A DNA stretch of 5,840 nucleotides from Clostridia bacterium (GTDB taxonomy: Bacteria; Bacillota; Clostridia; TANB77; CAG-465). Under the pieces are notes generated by a model that worked only from the letters and a program-made list of their open reading frames with translations, searched no databases and was not told where the DNA came from. The stretch covers positions 1 to 5,840 of the forward strand of contig CAAHEI010000065.1 of the NCBI GenBank assembly GCA_900772475.1, in the 5' to 3' direction. Shown here piece after piece: positions 1-5,630 of the stretch. Position numbers and translations under genes: made by a program. Each line of letters begins with the position of its first letter. The first letter of the stretch is position 1.

Positions 1-22
1 AAATTAGCATCAAAAAAAGTTC

Positions 23-51
23 TTGACATCTTCCCCATTTTGTGCTATAGG
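23..51 (+). promoter_or_regulatory. Promoter-like sequence reading rightward, antisense to the operon end
   Basis: TTGACA (23-28, perfect -35) and TATAGG (46-51) are 17 bp apart on the plus strand, with a TGn extended -10 (43-45). Transcription would start near 58 and run into the 3' end of the SGNH gene on the opposite strand. No plus-strand gene follows, so this could make an antisense RNA or be a chance match in AT-rich DNA. It faces the minus-strand promoter, and the two -10 boxes are only 5 bp apart. Confidence 0.4.
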
Positions 52-56
52 GGTGT

Positions 57-85
57 ATCATATGAATGTGTGTTCATGTGTTCAA
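57..85 (-). promoter_or_regulatory. Promoter-like sequence reading leftward out of the window
   Basis: TTGAAC (80-85) and TATGAT (57-62) on the minus strand are separated by exactly 17 bp, close to the vegetative sigma-A consensus. It lies just past the operon-end hairpin and would drive whatever minus-strand genes follow to the left. A short open frame beginning at ATG 29 (MSRTFFDAN) reaches the window edge, but it lacks a ribosome-binding site and is not called. Confidence 0.45.
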
Positions 86-101
86 GCATACAATAGAGAG
101 A

Positions 102-126
102 AAGCATAGACATAATATCTATGCTT
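102..126 (-). terminator. Hairpin at the end of the structural operon, possible weak terminator
   Basis: A perfect 9-bp inverted repeat (AAGCATAGA / TCTATGCTT) with a 7-base loop overlaps the TAG stop of the SGNH gene. On the minus strand it is followed by TCTCTCTATTG, a pyrimidine-rich but not pure T tract. The stem has only three G/C pairs, so termination would be modest. No T tract follows on the plus strand. It is the only candidate terminator seen for this operon. Confidence 0.5.
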
Positions 127-1312
127 GTGTTAAATCAATATGAATTGTAGTAAATCCTATTCTTATACTCTTAACTTGTGCAATGGCATAAGGGTAGTCA
201 TTGCCCCAATTGATATAACCATCATATAAGAACCAATTTACGGGGAATGTATTCCAAGTCGCTTCATAATAAATGATTGTGGGTACTGTTAAACCTTGAA
301 TTGGATAACCACCTACGGGCGTGTTTTGGATTTGAAACATTGGTGTATTTTTATAAGGTCCCAAACTTCCTAGATTCGTACAAGCTAACTCAATATAATT
401 TTGGTCGTTTCCCGTCGCTTGAAAACAAATAGTACATATATTATTAACATATTGAATCTCAAAATAAGGTCTACCATGACCAATCGTAACATTATAACCA
501 TATGAACCGCTATAACCTACCGCCGTATTGTCGCTAAAAGTTTCAATATAATTGATTGAACCATATAAAATAGCTTTATAAATATATTTAGCAAGATACT
601 TACTCGCGGTTGTGTTTGGGTGGATATTATCACTAGTACTAATAAAGTCTTTATTGTGCATTATCCAATTTAAGTTATTAATAAAGTCGCAGTTACCATC
701 CGCCCAAATGTGAAATGCTTGGTTATAATATTGAAAGCGTTCAAGTTTACGATACCAACCAATAAACCCAAGATGAATAGTACAATTAGGTAATACGCTT
801 CTAACTCTAATTAAAAAATCATTTAATCTTTTTCTAATTTGTTCATCCGTAGCCATTGATGCATGTAATAAGTTACCGTCATTAGCTCCACCAAAAACAT
901 AGAGATCAGTAATACTATTTTTCTCGTCTTTTGTCCATGATGCGGTATTAGAATTAAAAATATTAATAAAAGCTTCACTTTTAGAATCTTCCCATCCAAA
1001 ACCAGCACCACCAACGCTCCAATTATATGCGTAAATATTTCTAGGTATCATACTTTCAAGTAAAGTTGAAAATGAAGAACCACCGACGCTTTCGTCAACC
1101 CCGTAGCTATCAGTCATAAGAATAAATTTTCTATCTTTTAGTTTAGCAAATTTTTCATTGACATCATTCATAAAATTTTCAAGTTCTTTATCAATGCGTG
1201 TAACAGTTGCATCAATTTCTTGTTTATTTTGTTTAATGAGTTCACGTCCCTCACTATCTTTTAATGGATATGTTCCGCTACTCATTTTAAATTTATCAAC
1301 ATATTGTGTCAT
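119..1312 (-). CDS. Tail appendage protein with an SGNH (GDSL-like) hydrolase domain
   Basis: This 397-residue protein appears to be a receptor-degrading tail appendage. Residues 1-60 are a virion-attachment part: a start with TYPLKDSEGRELI, a motif type common at the N-terminus of Firmicute phage tail proteins, then a charged helix (about 24-60). Residues about 62-250 carry the SGNH blocks: TDSYG (67-71, Ser69 as nucleophile; TDS replaces the usual GDS), a Gly-rich VGGAGFG (100-106), GGAND (141-145, Asn144) and DNIHP (228-232, Asp228/His231). All four catalytic positions are present. Residues about 255-397 are rich in aromatic residues and beta-prone, probably a binding domain. SGNH enzymes hydrolyse esters; here O-deacetylation of wall or capsule glycan is the likely reaction. 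It sits where phi29 has gene 12, the preneck appendage. AAGGAG overlaps the previous TAA; the stop is TAG. Confidence 0.88.
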   Translation of the reverse strand: MTQYVDKFKMSSGTYPLKDSEGRELIKQNKQEIDATVTRIDKELENFMNDVNEKFAKLKDRKFILMTDSYGVDESVGGSSFSTLLESMIPRNIYAYNWSVGGAGFGWEDSKSEAFINIFNSNTASWTKDEKNSITDLYVFGGANDGNLLHASMATDEQIRKRLNDFLIRVRSVLPNCTIHLGFIGWYRKLERFQYYNQAFHIWADGNCDFINNLNWIMHNKDFISTSDNIHPNTTASKYLAKYIYKAILYGSINYIETFSDNTAVGYSGSYGYNVTIGHGRPYFEIQYVNNICTICFQATGNDQNYIELACTNLGSLGPYKNTPMFQIQNTPVGGYPIQGLTVPTIIYYEATWNTFPVNWFLYDGYINWGNDYPYAIAQVKSIRIGFTTIHIDLTQA

Positions 1313-1323
1313 ATTATCACTCC

Positions 1324-1587
1324 TTATAATATTTTAGTTGTCACGGGATCAGTTAAAGTATTTGTAAATACAAAAGATAAGCTTGTATCATCAGCATTAT
1401 AAATTCCATCAAGTGTAATTTTCCCACTCGCTAAAAGTTCATGTATATTTTTTTCGATTTCTTCCAAGAACCTCGCATAAATATCTATTAGACCTTTATA
1501 GCCGTCGATTAAATCTTTATATTGTTTAATCAAAAACCCCAAATCTTGGTCATAATTCCCCGTATGTGGATAATCATATAAAGCCAT
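1324..1587 (-). CDS. Small virion-associated protein of unknown function
   Basis: I do not recognise this 87-residue protein with certainty. Its N-terminus (YPHTGNYDQDLGFLIKQY, residues 6-23) resembles the 'YPyTdfhelNLDWil' anchor seen at the start of many tail or fibre proteins of small gut podoviruses. A long amphipathic helix follows (about 15-55), possibly a coiled coil. The end, from GKITLDGIYN onward, looks like a short beta segment with FVFTNTLTDPVTTKIL. No signal peptide or membrane segment is visible, so it is not an obvious holin. The gene starts 12 nt after the lower collar stop; AGGAGG overlaps that TAA. It stands between lower collar and appendage genes, which suggests a tail-attached adaptor. 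That role is inference. Confidence 0.8.
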   Translation of the reverse strand: MALYDYPHTGNYDQDLGFLIKQYKDLIDGYKGLIDIYARFLEEIEKNIHELLASGKITLDGIYNADDTSLSFVFTNTLTDPVTTKIL

Positions 1588-1599
1588 AATATTTCCTCC

Positions 1600-2253
1600 T
1601 TAGTATGGTAATTGATTTGTGTACGCTACGTGTAGACAAAATTCATCAAAAAACATTCTAGCGATAACTTCATATACATTGAAACTACTTTGTAAATCAA
1701 TTTCTTGATTAAGCATGTTGGCAGTAGTTGTAACACCAATATTTCCTTTTTCTATATCTTCAATAGTTAATTTAATATTTTCTTTTTCATTTCCTCTAGT
1801 GTTATTATTTCCATTTTCATTCCTATTATTATGAGTGCTTGTTTTACTATCATTTGAAAATCCGCTAGTGTCATAAGCGCTCACTTGGTTAATATCCTCG
1901 CCATTATCATTAATCGAATTATTATGTGAGTTATTAACAGTATTATCTTTACTTCTTACAGTTGTTTCAATATGTGTTTTTGTTCCATCCTTATTCCAAA
2001 TTGGATTATAATCTTTATCATATTTCAATGAATAAAGATAAACTAACTTATCAAATTGGTCTTTGTGTTTTTTAAAAAAGTACTGTACCTTAATTTGTAG
2101 TATTTCTATTTCCGGATATATAGGCTCATTCATTCCGCATACATCCATAATAGCATTTATTAATGTATCTTTATCTAATTTATCATTAATATCTATATCT
2201 TTAAACACCTCGTCATAACTATATAGTTGACAAATACTAGCAAAACTAAACAT
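1600..2253 (-). CDS. Lower collar protein, phi29 gp11-like
   Basis: This 217-residue protein probably forms the lower collar/tail tube that joins the connector to the knob. It follows the connector gene, as gene 11 does in phi29, and carries features typical of that family: a helical N-terminal half with the YNPIWNKDG turn (about 82-90), and after a linker the GNIGVTTT motif (170-177) with a C-terminal helix ending in NQLPY. Between them, residues about 102-157 are very rich in Asn, Ser, Thr and Gly and look disordered. It is shorter than gp11 (293). I choose ATG 2253: GGAG lies 10 nt upstream, and the ATG overlaps the connector stop by 8 nt (ATGTTTAG). TTG 2256 has a slightly better spacing (7 nt) and would add one residue. 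GTG 2262 is too close to the ribosome-binding site. Confidence 0.82.
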   Translation of the reverse strand: MFSFASICQLYSYDEVFKDIDINDKLDKDTLINAIMDVCGMNEPIYPEIEILQIKVQYFFKKHKDQFDKLVYLYSLKYDKDYNPIWNKDGTKTHIETTVRSKDNTVNNSHNNSINDNGEDINQVSAYDTSGFSNDSKTSTHNNRNENGNNNTRGNEKENIKLTIEDIEKGNIGVTTTANMLNQEIDLQSSFNVYEVIARMFFDEFCLHVAYTNQLPY

Positions 2254-3181
2254 CAATATCACTCTCCATTTCTTTTTGAAGTGTAGTTATTACCCTTGTA
2301 TTAATAGAGAAATGAAGATTAGTAATATCATCAAAATTAGGGTTTTCATTGATTTTTTTAGCACAGTTATTAAGTGAATCAATAAATCGCACGATTGTGC
2401 AACGTACCTCGCTATTATTAGCATTAACTTCATCACTGTTCAATCGCTCCCTTTTATCAGTATTAGCATTATTAATTCCAATTTCAGTAAGAAATTCATT
2501 CATAATACTTCTTTTAGTTATTAGTAGATCATTTCCAATATATGTATTTTTGACGTTTAAAAAATAATTTCCGTCGGCATCGGTATTCATTCTTTTCATA
2601 CCTTTTTTTAAAAAAACGGCAGGGTTTCCTCTTGATACATCATCATACATTTTTTGCAGCGATTTAAGTTGTGCATCTGTATCTGCTTCAAACACATGAG
2701 CAAGTCTAGAATTGTATAATGAAACATTCAAAGAACAATCAATATTAGCTAGTAGAACCGCATATCTATTAATCAATGACATAACCCCTTGAAATTTATT
2801 ATACTCATAATTAATGTATAATAATTCACCTTTTTCACCGATTTTTTCATCTATATCTCTTAAAACGGGATTATTAATTAAAACATTAGTCGGCATATAA
2901 TACATATTTTGCCCATAAAAACCACCCTCTAAAGCTAAAGTTCCAAGGGCAGTTTTAACAACTGGAATATATCCATTCGTTAAAAGAACATCCCACATAT
3001 TATCGATATTCCAATTAGACGGATAACCACTAACAGTTAAAACACTTTTTAATTTAGTCATTAATTGAAACTGATAATAAAAGAAAGAATTATTAGTCAT
3101 ATCATTTACTGATTTAGGATTGTGATGGAAGAACCCTCGTACCAAATCAGTGAAACCATTTCCATACTCTTTTTTACTCAA
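2246..3181 (-). CDS. Upper collar / connector (portal) protein, phi29 gp10-like
   Basis: The product should form the dodecameric connector at the packaging vertex, through which DNA enters and leaves. The key signature is GINNANTDKRERL followed by NSDEVNANN (about residues 234-256 from the chosen start), a hallmark block of gp10-type connectors near the C-terminal part. The N-terminal region is helical and the centre carries wing-like mixed strands. I start the gene at TTG 3181, not the ATG at 3196, because GGAGGTG (3188-3194) sits 6 nt upstream of the TTG while the ATG has no ribosome-binding site. This gives 311 residues, close to phi29 gp10 (309). The start overlaps the knob stop by 8 nt (TTGAGTAA). 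The TAG stop overlaps the next gene in the same way. If the ATG were used, five residues would be added. Confidence 0.9.
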   Translation of the reverse strand: MSKKEYGNGFTDLVRGFFHHNPKSVNDMTNNSFFYYQFQLMTKLKSVLTVSGYPSNWNIDNMWDVLLTNGYIPVVKTALGTLALEGGFYGQNMYYMPTNVLINNPVLRDIDEKIGEKGELLYINYEYNKFQGVMSLINRYAVLLANIDCSLNVSLYNSRLAHVFEADTDAQLKSLQKMYDDVSRGNPAVFLKKGMKRMNTDADGNYFLNVKNTYIGNDLLITKRSIMNEFLTEIGINNANTDKRERLNSDEVNANNSEVRCTIVRFIDSLNNCAKKINENPNFDDITNLHFSINTRVITTLQKEMESDIDV

Positions 3182-4484
3182 GATAAACACCTCCATTTAA
3201 AAGCGAGTCAATTTCATCCTTATACTGTTTGGGCGCCCAAGTGTCTACGTTTGCGTTAGTTGTTTGTACATAACCACTCAAACCACTTAATGATAATACT
3301 TGATTACACGGTCTACCATAATTTGTAGCTAAACTACTTGGCTCAACATTCGTATTATGAGAAATACATACAAGTGTTATATCTTTTTTAGATATATAAG
3401 AAGTATTACCACCACTTCCGCCAACCGAGCCAACATTTGTACCAATAGCCGACGTGATAGCATTAAAAGCCGAAACTCCCGCACCCGCATAATTTCCCAT
3501 CAAACCCGCTATACTTCCCGCAACTACGTTACCAATAGCACCCAAAGGGTTCCCTTGTGTAACTGTAGATACTTGAATAGGTACACCCATTTGAGCTACA
3601 CAACGTGCTTGATTTTCTACAATATAACAAATTTCTCCAACGACACTATCAAGTGTCATATTGATATTAATACTTGATTTACCTTGAAAATTATCGGCAT
3701 TTAACTCTAGCCACCCATAGGCGGGTAGATAAAGCAATAATGATGTAAATTGACTTCTATTTCTAAAATCGCTAAAATTCCAAGGGATAGGAATAGAAAC
3801 ACTTCCCGTAGCATCTCGATTAACCGCATTGCCTACAACACCTGTATTATAACCACCAGCAAAAATAATTTCACTAATAGCACCCACAATAGTACAAGGG
3901 TTGTATATGCAAGAAGTAATGCAAGAGCCCGTATCAGTTAGCATTTTTGAAATTGCATTATTGGGATCAGTGAACAACTCCGCGAAAGCGTTATCGCTCA
4001 TTTTTGACATGATTCTAGCAAGTTGTGTATCAGTAACCGCAACATAAGGATTTGAATGAGTACCAACATAAGAAATGATATATCTAGGTTGGGGTGTAGC
4101 GATAAATGATAAGTTGGCACTACTAGTATTGATAATCGCATTTTTAGCACTTGATAAACGAGAATCAATTAAATCGGCATTGTAATCACTACTCGAATAT
4201 AAAACAAACGCACTTGTACTTTTAATATCATCTTTCCAAGATGCTAGAACATCAATCTCACATGAGATAGTCCAAACACCGTTACGAGTGTTAACAATAT
4301 CAGTTATATAATAGTACCATGTGCCCCATGATAGATAAGAGTAGTTTGTTGGATTTGTAGTTAAAATAAAAGATGGGTTGTAATGGCTACAACCCTCTTT
4401 TAAATTAACATTGACAAGTATACCTTTAGAGGGTCTTTTTGTAGAATTTCTTCTTTTTGTAAAATTGTATAGTGTAATTTCCAT
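3174..4484 (-). CDS. Tail knob protein, phi29 gp9-like
   Basis: This 436-residue protein is likely the distal knob of the short tail, the part that contacts and penetrates the cell envelope. The N-terminal third has the gp9-type pattern of aromatic-rich strands (LSWGTWYYYITDI, 51-63) followed by EIDVLASWKDDI (76-87), which corresponds to a conserved EIDVLxxW stretch in phi29 gp9. Residues about 311-358 form a long Gly/Ala/Val-rich, uncharged segment. In gp9 the equivalent hydrophobic loops leave the tube and form a membrane pore, so the same role is inferred here. The C-terminus ends with a short helix and NGGVYLE. At 436 residues it is clearly shorter than gp9 (599). The start ATG follows AAAGGAG by 8 nt. 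Its TAA stop overlaps the start of the connector gene by 8 nt. Confidence 0.88.
   Translation of the reverse strand: MEITLYNFTKRRNSTKRPSKGILVNVNLKEGCSHYNPSFILTTNPTNYSYLSWGTWYYYITDIVNTRNGVWTISCEIDVLASWKDDIKSTSAFVLYSSSDYNADLIDSRLSSAKNAIINTSSANLSFIATPQPRYIISYVGTHSNPYVAVTDTQLARIMSKMSDNAFAELFTDPNNAISKMLTDTGSCITSCIYNPCTIVGAISEIIFAGGYNTGVVGNAVNRDATGSVSIPIPWNFSDFRNRSQFTSLLLYLPAYGWLELNADNFQGKSSININMTLDSVVGEICYIVENQARCVAQMGVPIQVSTVTQGNPLGAIGNVVAGSIAGLMGNYAGAGVSAFNAITSAIGTNVGSVGGSGGNTSYISKKDITLVCISHNTNVEPSSLATNYGRPCNQVLSLSGLSGYVQTTNANVDTWAPKQYKDEIDSLLNGGVYLE
3188..3194 (-). promoter_or_regulatory. Ribosome-binding site that decides the connector start
   Basis: GGAGGTG lies inside the last codons of the knob gene and ends 6 nt before TTG 3181. 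The alternative ATG at 3194-3196 overlaps this motif and has no purine-rich sequence upstream. The spacing therefore favours the TTG start and implies that ribosomes finishing the knob gene re-initiate on the connector gene. Confidence 0.75.
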
Positions 4485-4499
4485 AACCCTCTCTCCTTT

Positions 4500-5615
4500 C
4501 TACGCATCCGCAATGACAAAAACTACAAAATTTTCGCTCAAATCATTAAAATATAACTCTTTATGATGATAGTATGTGTTATAATATCCACCCGCGCTAT
4601 TAAATGGCGTTGTTGAGTTCCAGCTATCCTTTTTATATAATCCTAGTGCGTCACGATCATATAAAACCGCTAAAATACCACTATAATTTACTGCCGTACC
4701 ATCACTAGCAATTTTAACATTAATTTCGCTTGGTTTTTTGATACTTTGCCAAAAGCTAGTTGTATGATAATTATTTAATTTCACATAGTTATCTCTAAAA
4801 GCTTGATATTGTACCACAGTTTCAAGACGACTTTCAAAATCTTCTAGAACACGTAAATGTTGTAAAGCTTTAGGTGTATGTCGTGTTTGTGTACCATCAT
4901 TATATTCAGTCGACATATTTTCCATATATTTTGAATATAAGTTGATACGCGATACACAATAAGCTAAAAATTCTTTATCGTGTAAGCATGTGTTAACTGT
5001 CAACGTCTTATTAGTTTCAGTATTATACATAGCCAATAAATTAATTTGTTTTGTAGCATTTATTTTTAATCCAATGAAATTATTAATGCAGTTTCGTGCT
5101 AATGATTCTAAAGATAACTCAATAGCATTTTGAACCTCTCCATATATTGCACCGATAAAACCATTCATTGCACCCTCACTTGTAAAAGCTTCTTTTAATT
5201 GGTTACGTTTAACAGTGACATAAAATTGATAAGGTGTTTCAGTTGTGAAAAATGATTGTGTTACTTTAGGGTTAGCCACTTTATACATATCTACGGATTC
5301 ACCTTCTACCAAATTATAGCTTTCATCTTCAGTAGCTTCAGGCATTGAGACTTTAATTTTTTGAACAATGTTACCCCATTGCATAGAATCAAGAACCATG
5401 TCGCTATATTTAGATTTGTATTCTCTAAATGAGATAATTGTTCTTCCAATTCTTTGAGCTAACGAATTTAGCCATGTATCCGCTAAACCATTAGTTGTTA
5501 AAACTGTTTGACCCAATGAGATTAGACCCTGTTCATCAACAACCGTCAAGTCAGTTAATCCCATTGTTTGCTTGTTGACTGAGTTGACAATGTCATAAAT
5601 TTGTTTTACTGCCAT
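4500..5615 (-). CDS. Major head (capsid) protein, phi29 gp8-like
   Basis: This 371-residue protein should form the icosahedral shell. It is placed by context, directly after the scaffold-position gene and before the gp9-like knob, and by its resemblance to capsid proteins of small gut podoviruses. Recognisable parts are a segment near residues 56-90 with IGRTI and a conserved YKSKYSDM, an acidic patch at 92-106, and the PYQFYVTV strand at 128-135 followed by a long helix (150-180). The C-terminal end runs from GILAVLYDRDALG (313-325) to NDLSENFVVFVIADA, which has the look of the closing strands of an HK97-type fold. It is shorter than phi29 gp8 (448 residues), as expected if the C-terminal Ig-like (BIG2) domain of gp8 is absent. 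The ATG is preceded by AAAGGAGG at good spacing; the stop is TAG. Confidence 0.88.
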   Translation of the reverse strand: MAVKQIYDIVNSVNKQTMGLTDLTVVDEQGLISLGQTVLTTNGLADTWLNSLAQRIGRTIISFREYKSKYSDMVLDSMQWGNIVQKIKVSMPEATEDESYNLVEGESVDMYKVANPKVTQSFFTTETPYQFYVTVKRNQLKEAFTSEGAMNGFIGAIYGEVQNAIELSLESLARNCINNFIGLKINATKQINLLAMYNTETNKTLTVNTCLHDKEFLAYCVSRINLYSKYMENMSTEYNDGTQTRHTPKALQHLRVLEDFESRLETVVQYQAFRDNYVKLNNYHTTSFWQSIKKPSEINVKIASDGTAVNYSGILAVLYDRDALGLYKKDSWNSTTPFNSAGGYYNTYYHHKELYFNDLSENFVVFVIADA

Positions 5616-5630
5616 TTTAAAATTCCTCCT

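Noticed and set aside
1..29. Possible start of a next minus-strand gene at ATG 29 (MSRTFFDAN)
   Set aside because: Only nine codons are visible and there is no properly spaced ribosome-binding site, unlike every other gene in the window.
823..1014. Minus-strand open frame of 63 codons inside the SGNH gene
   Set aside because: It overlaps the SGNH catalytic core in another frame, where the real frame carries the GGAND block.
1238..1253. Second parS-like site (TTCACGT half-site at 1241-1247)
   Set aside because: Only one half matches; the other half has no palindromic partner. The GTGAAAC half-site at 3150-3156 fails for the same reason.
2388..2399. Small inverted repeat GCAC-GATT-GTGC
   Set aside because: It is a 4-bp stem within the connector coding sequence, expected by chance.
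2349..2567. Plus-strand open frame of 72 codons with hydrophobic product
   Set aside because: It is antisense to the connector gene, over the conserved GINNANTDKRERL block, and has no ribosome-binding site; its hydrophobicity mirrors the opposite strand.
2603..2616. T7A7 tract containing a UUUAAAA slippery heptamer in the connector gene
   Set aside because: The conserved connector signature lies downstream in the normal frame, and the -1 frame meets a stop after about 25 codons, so no programmed shift is needed; a minor truncated product cannot be excluded.
3357..3941. Plus-strand open frames (3357-3677 and 3750-3941)
   Set aside because: Both are shadows of the tail knob gene, with Arg/Thr/Ser/Asn-heavy composition and no ribosome-binding site.
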